Shown here: one piece after another, positions 6,491-15,258 of the stretch
Layout of the letters: the number at the start of each line of letters is the position of its first letter
Numbering within the stretch: position 1 is the stretch's first letter
Virus record (IMG/VR): IMGVR_UViG_3300042860_004360
Location: 1 to 25,816 of that record
Reading direction: 5' to 3' (one strand)
DNA: 25,816 nucleotides
DNA from: a virus
Translations under genes and position numbers: made by a program
The notes under the pieces: generated by a model
Told to the model about the DNA's origin: nothing
Seen by the model: the letters and a program-made list of their open reading frames with translations, nothing else
Database searches by the model: none

Positions 6491-8354
6491 TTGAAACTCC
6501 TTTCTTGAGATATTCTGATATATACATGATTTTGTCCAACATAGCAACACCAAGGATATCAAATTTTACAATTCCGATACTTTCCAAATCTTCCATTTCC
6601 ATTCCGGCTATTCTAGTTTTTGTTTTAGTATCATACACCATGGGACATATGCTGGATAATTCGGTATCAGCAATAACGACGCCAGCCGCATGTTTAGATT
6701 GGTTCACTTTAGTTCCCTCTAATCTAATAGCCTGTTCAAATCTTTTGGCAAGCGGCCCCTGAAATTGTCCATTATTATCAATATGACACCATTCTTTTAG
6801 TTTGTCTGGCTGGTTCTCCAATGCCCAACGTATAATTGACGATTCACCTGTTTCGTCTTTCATTTCTTGAAGTTCGTCTGCTATTTTAGCTTCATCGGGT
6901 ATATTTTTAGTAATATTATTCATTTCTTCAAAACCAATATTACCATATACTCTTAATACGTCTTTAATAGCACCTCTACCTTTAATTGTATTGAATGTAA
7001 CCATCTGTGAAACCTGACTAGATCCATACTTCATTTTAATATAAGAAATAATATCTTCTCTCTTTTCAATGGGAACGTCAACATCAATATCCGGCATACT
7101 TACTCGATCACCAGTATTTCGTCCAGAGTTGTAGAATCTATCAAACAATAAACTATATCTTATCGGATCAATATTGGTTATACCAATTAAGTAGGATACT
7201 AGACACCCGGCAGCACTACCTCGACCCGGTCCTGGAAGCCATTTGTTGTCTCTAACATGATTGACAATATCTTGAACTATTAAAAAGTAACTACTAAGAC
7301 CAGCTCCTTGTAAAATATCTAATTCATATTTGATTCTATCAACATAAATACTCTGCTGTTCTTTTGGTATATTATTTTGTATTTTATCTTTCCATCCTTT
7401 TCTGCATAGTTCTCTTAAGAATTCATCTGGAGCATCGCAACCAAATGGTGGCAATCTAGGTTTGCTTTCAATTTCATAATTTTCGCACATATCAGATACT
7501 AATAGAGTATTATCTCTTTCTTCTTCTGTGTGCAGAGCGGCAATTTCTTCTTGAGATAAAATATGATAATTATCAGAAGTAAAGAAACACCCCATTGGTA
7601 TATCTTGATTTTGATTAATCTTTTTACTAATTTCTGGCATTGTGGTTTTTAGATTATTACACAATAGTATTCTTTGATCTGAAGCATCCTCTTTATTCGC
7701 ATAATGAGCGTCTGGAGTACATATAATTTTGGTTTTTGTAAATTGACCTAATGCCCTTACAACTTCTGTTAATTTCTTTTGTATGGGTAAATTTTCTTGA
7801 TCCATTAATTGGGCTTCCAAGAATAAATTTTCTGGACCAAATATATCTTTTAATTGATCTATCAATCTGGTTCCTATATTTTTCCAATCAGGAATAATTT
7901 GATCATTTTCCGTAATTTTATCGGCCAATAAAGAACCTAGATGGCCGCAAATACCTATTAGGTTGCCGTCACAGAATCTCTCCAGATTGTTTAAATCGAT
8001 CCTAGGCTTGTGATAATAAAAGTCTGGTCTGTTGGACTCTGATACCAGATTGATTAAATTCTGCCACCCGGTTTTATTTTTGGCCAATACAATAAAATGG
8101 CTAAGTTCTTTATTTGACTTATCTTTTATAGAAGCATCTTCTGATATATACAACTCACATCCTAGAATTGGTTTTATACCAGCTTTCTTCATAACCTTGT
8201 GAAATTTAATAGCACCAGCTATATTACCGTGGTCTGTTAAAGCACAAGCGGTAGATCCTATTTCTAAACATCTATCAGCTATTTGTTGAGGTTTAGATAA
8301 ACCGTCTAATAGACTATACATCGAGTGACAATGTAAAGGATTATAAAATTTCAT
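6477..8354 (-). CDS. dnaE: DNA polymerase III alpha, N-terminal half (PHP and palm)
   Basis: A 625-residue protein equal to the front half of bacterial DnaE. The PHP domain has HCHSMYSLLDG (8-18), TDHGN (40-44), GCE (65-67) and TPDAHY (213-218). The palm has PGPGRGSAAG (374-383) and the catalytic MPDIDVD (Asp422 and Asp424, matching E. coli D401 and D403). HAAGVV (555-560) and KFDILG with Asp599 (E. coli D555) follow. The chain ends about 26 residues after Asp599, before the FQLES fingers segment found in the gene at 4025-5629. The two proteins total 1159 residues, about the length of a complete DnaE. The ATG overlaps the upstream TGA. No intein motif is seen at the break. Confidence 0.92.
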   Translation of the reverse strand: MKFYNPLHCHSMYSLLDGLSKPQQIADRCLEIGSTACALTDHGNIAGAIKFHKVMKKAGIKPILGCELYISEDASIKDKSNKELSHFIVLAKNKTGWQNLINLVSESNRPDFYYHKPRIDLNNLERFCDGNLIGICGHLGSLLADKITENDQIIPDWKNIGTRLIDQLKDIFGPENLFLEAQLMDQENLPIQKKLTEVVRALGQFTKTKIICTPDAHYANKEDASDQRILLCNNLKTTMPEISKKINQNQDIPMGCFFTSDNYHILSQEEIAALHTEEERDNTLLVSDMCENYEIESKPRLPPFGCDAPDEFLRELCRKGWKDKIQNNIPKEQQSIYVDRIKYELDILQGAGLSSYFLIVQDIVNHVRDNKWLPGPGRGSAAGCLVSYLIGITNIDPIRYSLLFDRFYNSGRNTGDRVSMPDIDVDVPIEKREDIISYIKMKYGSSQVSQMVTFNTIKGRGAIKDVLRVYGNIGFEEMNNITKNIPDEAKIADELQEMKDETGESSIIRWALENQPDKLKEWCHIDNNGQFQGPLAKRFEQAIRLEGTKVNQSKHAAGVVIADTELSSICPMVYDTKTKTRIAGMEMEDLESIGIVKFDILGVAMLDKIMYISEYLKKGVSNEIS

Positions 8355-9397
8355 TCTACTGCACCAGGAGCTTTGTATTTACCAAAAGAATGTCCATCCT
8401 TTTTATATTCTGATACAACGGCGTCCATACCCTTAATCTCTATATCGTGTTTTATTTGTTCGCATTTTGTCATTGGATAGTTTGGATTACAAACTTGATT
8501 ATCTCTATATTCTATAATTGGTAATATCTTATTGTCGTTTTCAAAAGTTGTTTTACCAAAATGGCACAACTTATTACACATCCATGTTTTATGTAATCTA
8601 GGTTTTTTAGTTTTCTTGATCACCTCAAATTTAGACTGTAACATTTTTTCTGTTTTTGCAAGATCGCTTTTATCAAAAAGTATAGAGAATGGACCTCCAT
8701 CATTAATAAAATATATAGTCACAATCACATAATCATATTCTGGATATAAATGACTAACAGCATAATGATAAATCATCAATTGAGGATCATTCTGTAATTT
8801 TTCTGGAGTTTTTTCCTGTCCTGTTGCCCAATCAAGTCTTTTTCCAGTTTTCCAATCCACGATTTCTAATGTATTATCGCTCACTTTGGTGATCAAGTCA
8901 ATAGTTCCCTTAATAGCCAGATGTCCTTCTAGCTGACCTTCATCAGTAGAATATGAATATTTAGACCAAGGTTTTTTTATCTCTATATCAAAATGTTGCT
9001 CTGGACATACTATTTCTCTATTTCTCGGATCAAAAGCCCCACTATTAAATTCTATGGCTTTATAAACCCAGGTACGACAGTCTTTGAAGTCTTTGCTTTC
9101 CCAAACGTGATGGGAAAATTCACCAATATAGTAGTTATATACTTGTTCGATTAGAATATCTAAATCATATTTATTAATATTTATATTACCAACTATTTCA
9201 TCTTCTATAAATAATATTTTATCTTGTTGTGCTTTTTTGATAACAGCGAGCAATTCTAAAACTTTATGACAGATTGTTCCTTTATCTGCTTTTTTATTAG
9301 ATTGTCCACGCATACCCAAAACATATTCAATAAAATATTGTTGTTCGCACATACTATGAGTATTGTATGACGAACTCCGAAAATATGTAATTATAAT
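8351..9397 (-). CDS. Cas4/RecB-like PD-(D/E)XK nuclease with a likely ATT start
   Basis: A predicted DNA exonuclease of the RecB/Cas4 type, for end processing in replication or recombination. Motifs, numbered from the ATT start: GTICHKVLE (His44), GTIDLI (Asp167), EIVDWKTGK (Asp181, Lys183) and QLMIY (Gln206). Cys17 plus a C-terminal cluster (MCNKLC and two more Cys) could hold a Cas4-like Fe-S cluster. The first ATG (9352) gives MCEQQYF, but the frame extends upstream as TYFRSSSYNTHS. This is the usual family N-terminus (RxSSYNxxxxCxxQYF). No ATG, GTG or TTG lies between the in-frame TAA and 9352. AAAGGA lies 8 bases before ATT at 9397, which overlaps the kinase stop; ATA at 9394 is the alternative. 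I infer 348 residues. Confidence 0.85.
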   Translation of the reverse strand: MIITYFRSSSYNTHSMCEQQYFIEYVLGMRGQSNKKADKGTICHKVLELLAVIKKAQQDKILFIEDEIVGNININKYDLDILIEQVYNYYIGEFSHHVWESKDFKDCRTWVYKAIEFNSGAFDPRNREIVCPEQHFDIEIKKPWSKYSYSTDEGQLEGHLAIKGTIDLITKVSDNTLEIVDWKTGKRLDWATGQEKTPEKLQNDPQLMIYHYAVSHLYPEYDYVIVTIYFINDGGPFSILFDKSDLAKTEKMLQSKFEVIKKTKKPRLHKTWMCNKLCHFGKTTFENDNKILPIIEYRDNQVCNPNYPMTKCEQIKHDIEIKGMDAVVSEYKKDGHSFGKYKAPGAVE

Positions 9398-9987
9398 GGT
9401 AATATTCCTTTATTGGTTAGGAAATTAATAACAGTATCTATTTGCTCTCGTATAGACATACGATGATTATCAATGACTAAATCAAAATGAGAATAATCAT
9501 AATTATCAGGATCCAACGCAATCTCACTTTCGTGATCTGAATTGTATGGATTACGCATTAATTTTATAACTACGCCTCCAGCATCCTTAATTGAAGAAAC
9601 TTCGTTTGGAAATCTACAATCTGCAATTATTGCTATGTTAGGATTTTCAGTTTTAATTTTTGATATGGTGGCATCTGCCCATACATTATTTTGCATTTTT
9701 CTAAAAATATTTGTGCCAACAAATTGCATAACTTCTCTGGCTGTTAATTGATTATTATCCCAAAAGCAATTTACTAGTTCATTTTTTTGGTCATCAGAAC
9801 CGTAGCATTGATCATATGTTAATCCAAGTATATTCATGCAAATGTCTTTTTTGAGTGGATCAGCAAAATTATATATCTTGCCACTATTATAGGGGACTAT
9901 TGATCCATTCGCATATTTTAAAAGAGCTTCAGAGCAAGTTGTTTTCCCTGATTGTTTGCGACCAGCAAATGCAATAATTTGTGTCAT
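9391..9987 (-). CDS. Deoxynucleoside monophosphate kinase
   Basis: A 198-residue P-loop kinase, probably phosphorylating dNMPs (as T4 gp1 does) to feed dNTP pools. The Walker A motif is GRKQSGKTT (9-17), directly after the first strand IIAFA. IIADCRFPNE carries the DxR-type element typical of this family, with the basic lid-like KLMRNPYN further on. The ATG overlaps the primase TGA (ATGA). Its neighbours are the primase and the Cas4-like nuclease, and the class II reductase and dCMP deaminase elsewhere in the window supply the same pathway. Substrate range cannot be read from sequence. Confidence 0.87.
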   Translation of the reverse strand: MTQIIAFAGRKQSGKTTCSEALLKYANGSIVPYNSGKIYNFADPLKKDICMNILGLTYDQCYGSDDQKNELVNCFWDNNQLTAREVMQFVGTNIFRKMQNNVWADATISKIKTENPNIAIIADCRFPNEVSSIKDAGGVVIKLMRNPYNSDHESEIALDPDNYDYSHFDLVIDNHRMSIREQIDTVINFLTNKGILPL

Positions 9988-11123
9988 ATTTTACTCTTAA
10001 TTTCTGTGTCGATTTCTTCTATGGTCATTTCGGCAACATCTGGCTTATTGATACTTAGATTCACAATATTATAAGTATTTTTACATTTCGTATAAATTAT
10101 CTCAGCCGCTTTTTTACCAGCTAAATCATTATCCATAATAGTTATTATAGTCATAGCACCAGATCCATCCAATATGATTTTTTGTCTATCGCTTAATGAC
10201 GAGCCAAACATGGCTACGCTATTATGAATACCGGCTTGTTCTAATCTCCATACGTTACCAGGACTTTCTACAAGAATAACCTTTCCAGACTCTAGTATAG
10301 ATTTTTTAGCAAACCAGAAATTGTATAAATGATTTTGGCTTTTGAATTCATAATTATGTTTCCATTTAGGGAATTTCCAACCTTCTGATTCTGATGGACA
10401 ATTCTGATCATGGTAATATCCACATTTGTCACATTTGTCGAATATGCTTCTTCCTGTGCATCCTACTAAAAATTTGTAATCATTATCATAAATTGGTACA
10501 ACAGCCCTATTGTACATTTCTTTATTAGATTTATTACATAACCCAACATCGTATTTTTCTAAAATATCGTTACTGAAACCTCTATTAATAAAATAATTGC
10601 AAGGATATTCTAGAGACTTTCTAACTTGTTGTCTGGTTATTAGTTGTTTAGGAGACTCTGCTTTAGTAACGATATTATTAACGATATTAGTAAAATTAGT
10701 TTTCTCTATCTCGTGTTTTGATATTTTGATCTTGTGTACTTCTTGCTTTAGAAAGGCTTCTACAAACTCTATAGTTTCTTCAAAAGATGCAGTATCGTCA
10801 CCTTCTGTGACCCAGCCATAATTCTTATTCGACAGAACTCCCCTAATAAAGCCTATAATTGATCCTTTAAAAATTTTCTCGCATCCGTGCGTTCTGCATT
10901 TCCAGTTACCTCTATAAGATTCTCCTTCAGGATATAAATTAAAAGCAGATGGATTATCTCCATTGTGTATGGGACAACTACCCGATATCATTTTGCCGTT
11001 ATGTTTTAAATGACTTATAGATAATACTTGTATAAGATCATCTATACTATCGCACAACTTGTCGCAAATTACTTTAAGCTGTTTTTGATTATACAAACGG
11101 GATGTTTTCTTCTGTGTTATCAT
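9984..11123 (-). CDS. DnaG-type DNA primase
   Basis: A 379-residue primase that would make RNA primers with the adjacent DnaB helicase. The N-terminal zinc-binding (CHC2-like) domain shows Cys50-x2-His53, a PSAF element, then Cys76 and Cys81 in WKCRTHGC. A middle segment has CDKCGYYHDQNC (231-242), an extra possible zinc site. The Toprim domain has VILVESPGN with Glu286 and IMDNDLAG with Asp331 and Asp333. It is shorter than cellular DnaG (about 580 residues) and lacks an obvious C-terminal helicase-binding domain. Its first 35 bases lie inside the end of dnaB in another frame. Catalytic motifs appear intact. Confidence 0.88.
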   Translation of the reverse strand: MITQKKTSRLYNQKQLKVICDKLCDSIDDLIQVLSISHLKHNGKMISGSCPIHNGDNPSAFNLYPEGESYRGNWKCRTHGCEKIFKGSIIGFIRGVLSNKNYGWVTEGDDTASFEETIEFVEAFLKQEVHKIKISKHEIEKTNFTNIVNNIVTKAESPKQLITRQQVRKSLEYPCNYFINRGFSNDILEKYDVGLCNKSNKEMYNRAVVPIYDNDYKFLVGCTGRSIFDKCDKCGYYHDQNCPSESEGWKFPKWKHNYEFKSQNHLYNFWFAKKSILESGKVILVESPGNVWRLEQAGIHNSVAMFGSSLSDRQKIILDGSGAMTIITIMDNDLAGKKAAEIIYTKCKNTYNIVNLSINKPDVAEMTIEEIDTEIKSKI

Positions 11124-12561
11124 TTTCTAGTACAAATGTATTTTTGTTATTCTTTTTGGTTCCTGTATTATTAGAAATTTCTAATTTGGTTCTTCCTTCT
11201 GTGATTTTTGCACACCATCCTTTCATATGACAATTAATATAATCGTTATCATCTAATCCTCCGCCGTGACGGCTAATTAATGGAACCAATTTGCGATTAC
11301 CTTCTGACGGACCATCTTCGGCTATTTCTTCGTCGCTTTTGCGTTTAAATATACTGAAATTACTACATAGCCATATAATTCTATCTGATCCACTAGCCGT
11401 ATCTGTACTTTCTTTGGTGATACCATCTCTATTTAATTGAATAAAAGCCACAATTGGCACTTGATATCTAACAGCAAAATTATGAAGACTTGTCATCATA
11501 AATCCTAATAATTGATATTCTTTGAGGTCTTGACTAATACCAGAACTATCCATTAATTTTAGATAATCATAAAATATAACACACTCTTTTGCTGTACCAT
11601 CATCATTTAAACCAACCTCTTTAACTAACCATCTTCTCATGATGGCTAATTGATCTTCAAAGGGTTTTCCAGCTATGCTTTTATGGTATATTTTTAGAGA
11701 TTTTAATTCGTTAACAGCTTTTGCTATTTTATTCTTTTTATCCGGAGAATCAGCAAACTTTCCGGTTTCTATACTATTGATTTCGGTTTCGCTCATCATA
11801 GCAAGAATTCTATGAATATGATCTTGTTTATTCATTTCTGTATCCATATTTAATATGGGAATACCAAGATCAGCAATATTTTTTCCTATATTATCGGACA
11901 AAAGCGTTTTTCCTGTTTTGGGTCTGGCCGCTATAACATTTACTGTTCCTCTTCTTAATCCTCCGCCAATAGCCTGATCGTACACAGGAAATCCTGTTGG
12001 TATACCAACTTGATCTACTTTATTTTTTTCTAGATTTTCGATGTACTCATCAAGATTAGAACCTATTTGCTCCGGAGCAGAGTCAGTATCGTTAAGGAGC
12101 GACGTAAAATTAAAAACCGTATCCTCGGCTAGTCCTATAATCGAAGATATAGATTCGCTACCATTAATTTCTAATATTTTATCTTGTGCTTTTTCTAGTT
12201 GCTCCCTAAGTAATCTTGCAATTTCTAGCTTACGAATTTTAGCCGCAAACTTAGGTACATTTTCTTTATTAACAGGAAAATCTAAAACCGCCCTAAGATG
12301 TTGGGCCTCTTCTTTTTTGGATAAAATATGAGACACACCAACTTCTTGAGCCACAGAATATATAGATGCGAGATCTATACTATTAGGACTATTCTTTTCA
12401 CACAGATCTTTTAAGCACTTATATAGTATTTTATTACTATCAATGGTAAAAGAAGACTCTTGAAGTATATCTGCAATATCAAGATAAACTTCCTCGCCAT
12501 ACTTACATATTCCTGCGAGTACCGCTCTTTCAGCAGAAGGATCAGATAAAATTATTGGCAT
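11089..12561 (-). CDS. dnaB: Replicative DNA helicase, DnaB family
   Basis: A 490-residue hexameric-type helicase for unwinding at the fork. An N-terminal DnaB helical domain (SAERAVLAGICKYGE onward, roughly 5-110) and a linker precede the RecA-like domain. This has GFPVYDQAIGGGLRRGTVNV, Walker A ARPKTGKTL (212-220), NMDTEM, Walker B VIFYDYL (327-333) and VAFIQLNRDG. The ATG follows the upstream TAA directly. The tail is polar and ends TEENIPFV, which resembles the acidic SSB tip (DDDIPF) with one extra residue; that tip is encoded within the overlap with the primase gene. Confidence 0.93.
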   Translation of the reverse strand: MPIILSDPSAERAVLAGICKYGEEVYLDIADILQESSFTIDSNKILYKCLKDLCEKNSPNSIDLASIYSVAQEVGVSHILSKKEEAQHLRAVLDFPVNKENVPKFAAKIRKLEIARLLREQLEKAQDKILEINGSESISSIIGLAEDTVFNFTSLLNDTDSAPEQIGSNLDEYIENLEKNKVDQVGIPTGFPVYDQAIGGGLRRGTVNVIAARPKTGKTLLSDNIGKNIADLGIPILNMDTEMNKQDHIHRILAMMSETEINSIETGKFADSPDKKNKIAKAVNELKSLKIYHKSIAGKPFEDQLAIMRRWLVKEVGLNDDGTAKECVIFYDYLKLMDSSGISQDLKEYQLLGFMMTSLHNFAVRYQVPIVAFIQLNRDGITKESTDTASGSDRIIWLCSNFSIFKRKSDEEIAEDGPSEGNRKLVPLISRHGGGLDDNDYINCHMKGWCAKITEGRTKLEISNNTGTKKNNKNTFVLENDNTEENIPFV

Positions 12562-12948
12562 TTACTCACCAGCCATCGTAGAACACTTGTTGCATTTATA
12601 TCTATCGTTGGAATCCGGCAGAAGAACAGGATTGATTTTTTCGCTTTTCCCACAAGATCTACACTTTACATCTACAGCCTCAAATTGTCTTGTTCTTGGG
12701 CTTGGAGGATGAACAGACAACTTTTTATCTATTAAAGAATCACTTTTATGCATACCGGCTTCTGGCATATTATCAAATTTATTATAATGTTCTGATTTTA
12801 GTTTTCTTGTTTTTGTTTTTATATTATGATCTGGAAGAATTTCTTCTGTTCTCTCTTCTGCCTTTGGAGTATTTTCTTTCGGTAATAAATTTTGTAATGC
12901 ACTAATTAATTGCTTAATTTGCTCTGGATCACTAAAATTAAGTTCCAT
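12562..12948 (-). CDS. Small zinc-ribbon protein upstream of dnaB
   Basis: A 128-residue protein with an acidic, leucine-containing N-terminus (about 1-25, helical), a charged low-complexity middle, and a C-terminal zinc ribbon: Cys96-x2-Cys99 and Cys119-x2-Cys122. The ribbon form (CRSCGK, then YKCNKC) suggests nucleic-acid or protein binding. It ends directly against the dnaB ATG and overlaps the gene upstream by 11 bases. Its place suggests a replication accessory such as a helicase or primase partner, but that is inference. No named family is recognised. Confidence 0.8.
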   Translation of the reverse strand: MELNFSDPEQIKQLISALQNLLPKENTPKAEERTEEILPDHNIKTKTRKLKSEHYNKFDNMPEAGMHKSDSLIDKKLSVHPPSPRTRQFEAVDVKCRSCGKSEKINPVLLPDSNDRYKCNKCSTMAGE

Positions 12949-13444
12949 GATGTTTCACCTTTGTTTTTTGAATAGAAATCAATATATCTGATAGATTTTT
13001 TACAGAGGAGGCGATATAACTGAGTCTATCTGATCTTTGTTTGGCATATTTCTTAATTTTGTTTAATGCACTAGCTTTATCGTTGTGTTTGATGGCTTGT
13101 GCTGACTTTTCTATATAGCCATATCCCTTATAATTATTTATATCATCAGCAATAGTTTCTTTAATCGTATCTTCCGCCCAGTTTAATCTTGCGAGTTCTC
13201 TATTTAGTGATCTTTGTATATGAAAAGCAAATTGGGCCAACCTGTATGCTATTTGAGAACAATCTTCTGGCGTTAATTTTTCTATGCGATCTCTATCCAT
13301 GGTTAAATATTGATTGATCTCTTGTTCGCTAATAACCTCACTAATATAATTAGGTAGTCCGAGATTTTTCTCGTACTCATCTAAAATATTGTCCCAATAA
13401 CTAACTTGTTCAGTTGAACTTTTGTTGGTGGTAGTATTATTCAT
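12938..13444 (-). CDS. Unknown helical protein of the replication cluster
   Basis: A 168-residue, mostly helical and charged protein with no recognised motif, membrane segment or cysteines. It has a Thr/Ser-rich start, an acidic region near 20-60 and a basic C-terminal third (KIKKYAKQRSDRLSY and onward). The ATG overlaps the end of the upstream nuclease by 8 bases. A structural or loader role in replication or recombination would fit its place between the nuclease and the zinc-ribbon/DnaB pair, but nothing in the sequence shows it. Confidence 0.75.
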   Translation of the reverse strand: MNNTTTNKSSTEQVSYWDNILDEYEKNLGLPNYISEVISEQEINQYLTMDRDRIEKLTPEDCSQIAYRLAQFAFHIQRSLNRELARLNWAEDTIKETIADDINNYKGYGYIEKSAQAIKHNDKASALNKIKKYAKQRSDRLSYIASSVKNLSDILISIQKTKVKHHGT

Positions 13445-13844
13445 TTTTTATTCTGCTTTTCCATTTGTCTATATCTTCATTAAACGGTAATTCTATATAT
13501 TCAATCCCATTGATACTGCACCATTCAGCTTTTTCTTGATCTCTTTTTTTGTGCCTCATGAATCCTAACAAGTTGTGATGATAAAATCTGCTAAATGTAT
13601 AATGTTGTTCTCCATGTACTTCTATACATTTCTTGTTCAATGGCAAGTAAAAATCCAAATACAGAGTTTCTGATCTCCTAACTTGAACTGGTACTTCTTC
13701 TAGAACCTGAAGTGTTGGAAAACATTCATGAATTAACTCTCTGGCTTTTAGATGTAGGCTTGATTTGTTCTTGAGCGACCCATGAGATATTCCACCAATT
13801 AATTGCCAATGACAAAAATTATTGTCCAAATCTTTTACTTGCAT
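13437..13844 (-). CDS. PD-(D/E)XK-like (Vsr-type) endonuclease
   Basis: A 135-residue nuclease-like protein. The core reads LDFYLPLNKKCIEVHGEQHY: Asp64, then Glu75-Val-His, fitting the restriction-endonuclease-like D-(x)n-E-x-H/K pattern seen in Vsr-type and related phage enzymes. A basic stretch HKKRDQEK (98-105) and the strand IEYIELPFNED complete the fold. It overlaps recA by 10 bases and the next gene by 8. Possible roles are branch or mismatch cleavage in recombination, junction resolution, or a free-standing homing-type nuclease. The nuclease fold is likely; the substrate is unknown. Confidence 0.75.
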   Translation of the reverse strand: MQVKDLDNNFCHWQLIGGISHGSLKNKSSLHLKARELIHECFPTLQVLEEVPVQVRRSETLYLDFYLPLNKKCIEVHGEQHYTFSRFYHHNLLGFMRHKKRDQEKAEWCSINGIEYIELPFNEDIDKWKSRIKNE

Positions 13845-14854
13845 TTGATACCCATTGTTTCATAGACTTTTTCCAAAAGATCATTATATGTTTTCGGATT
13901 ATCAACAAGATACTGTCTGGCTTTTTCTAAACCTTGAAATTTTGGCTTATCTTCAACAGTAGTAATTGTATACCAAGCACCACCCTTATTGATTAAGCCA
14001 AGATCCACGGCTAAATTTAAAAGCTCCATGTGTTTATCAATACCTGTTCCGTATCTTATATAACTAGTAATTGAGCCGCCCGGTGGTCCTAATGCCGAAC
14101 ATAGTACTTCCCATTCTACTTCTTGTCCGATTTGTGGACTATCATCGGATAGATTCCACTTCTTAAAAAACTTGGCTTTAAGCTTTATATCAGTTTGATA
14201 TGCAATGGCCTGACCGCTCTTCTCTTTCCATTCAGCATTTCCATATCCGGGATTACCCATTAGATGAGTAATACCAATAACTATATTTTTGTTAACAGGA
14301 ATAACATTAGCTACTTTACGACAAAACTTAGCTAATAATTTTGCTCCGTCTGCTCTTTGCATTTTATTCATATCGCTAGTGATCTCGGCCTCGGTGCATA
14401 ATGCTGAATATGAATCAATAATAACTATTGATCCTGGTAATTCATTAATAATGCGTTCGCCTATTTGTAGATATTCTTCTGCGTGTAAAATTTTACCTTC
14501 TTGAGATCCTACAATATGAAATTTATCAAGATTTAATCCTGGTATTCCTTCTAAGTCTCTTTTTTTCAATCTACCTTCAATGTTCAGGTAATACACTTCT
14601 CGGCCATCTTTAAAAGATCCATATGCGTATTCTGGTTTTTGTGCAGTAGCACAGAAATCTAGGGATGTTGTTGTTTTTCCGCACTTGGGTTGTCCTGTTA
14701 AAATAACAAAACTACCCTCTGGAATACCACCATTTAATACAATATCTAACGATGGACTAACTGGTATTGTGAGCAGTTTTTTGTCCATGACAGAACTTGC
14801 TGTAATTAGAATATTATCTCCGAAGTTCTTTTTTACATCCTCTTTTAAGCTCAT
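13835..14854 (-). CDS. RecA/UvsX-like recombinase
   Basis: A 339-residue strand-exchange ATPase for recombination and fork repair. The N-terminus is followed by a RecA core with GGIPEGSFVILTG, Walker A GQPKCGKTT (54-62), the Walker B strand SIVIIDSYSAL (142-152) and a conserved IVIGITHLMG strand. ITSDMNKMQRADGAKLLAKF resembles the segment before loop 1. A C-terminal helical domain spans about 300-339. It overlaps genes on both sides. I cannot tell whether it is closer to cellular RecA or to T4 UvsX. Confidence 0.9.
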   Translation of the reverse strand: MSLKEDVKKNFGDNILITASSVMDKKLLTIPVSPSLDIVLNGGIPEGSFVILTGQPKCGKTTTSLDFCATAQKPEYAYGSFKDGREVYYLNIEGRLKKRDLEGIPGLNLDKFHIVGSQEGKILHAEEYLQIGERIINELPGSIVIIDSYSALCTEAEITSDMNKMQRADGAKLLAKFCRKVANVIPVNKNIVIGITHLMGNPGYGNAEWKEKSGQAIAYQTDIKLKAKFFKKWNLSDDSPQIGQEVEWEVLCSALGPPGGSITSYIRYGTGIDKHMELLNLAVDLGLINKGGAWYTITTVEDKPKFQGLEKARQYLVDNPKTYNDLLEKVYETMGIKCK

Positions 14855-15258
14855 TCTAATTCCTTTAATCTTGACAGAGTATTTTTTTGTTTAGATGATT
14901 TGTGGTATGTCTTTTGAGTATTTCTATCAAATTCCATAGACAATTTATTATTTTGTGCTTGTATGATAGCCTCGTGTTCTTCTATGATAGGAATCAAGTG
15001 CGGTGCTCGCAATGAAAAAATTTTCTTGGCTCTATCGTCTTTGATGGCTTCTATAATGGCTTGGCTAGAATATTTTTCAATTAATTTATTAGCTGTGGCT
15101 ATCTGATTTCTATAAAATAAAGACCACTCCTTGTTTGTCCAAAATCTAAAATGCAAATCCTTTTTTTCCTTTAATGCCTTGTGTTCGCAAATCAGCTCAG
15201 TAATATATTGCTGTGCTGTTACAAATTTATCATTGGAATATTTGGAGATATATTTCAT
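14851..15258 (-). CDS. Unknown charged helical protein upstream of recA
   Basis: A 135-residue protein, ATGA-coupled on both sides. It opens with YISKYSNDKFVTAQQYITEL, then has a Trp-containing stretch (FRFWTNKEWSLFYRNQ) and a long run that ends basic (about 110-130, Lys/Ser-rich). The N-terminal half could bind DNA or a protein partner. No known family is recognised. The close link to recA hints at a recombination role, with no direct support. Confidence 0.75.
   Translation of the reverse strand: MKYISKYSNDKFVTAQQYITELICEHKALKEKKDLHFRFWTNKEWSLFYRNQIATANKLIEKYSSQAIIEAIKDDRAKKIFSLRAPHLIPIIEEHEAIIQAQNNKLSMEFDRNTQKTYHKSSKQKNTLSRLKELE

Noticed and set aside
4025-8354. Split intein explaining the polymerase break
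   Set aside because: The N-half ends without an intein N-terminal Cys block and the C-half does not begin with a His-Asn-Cys type end. The known intein site at FNKSHS is intact.
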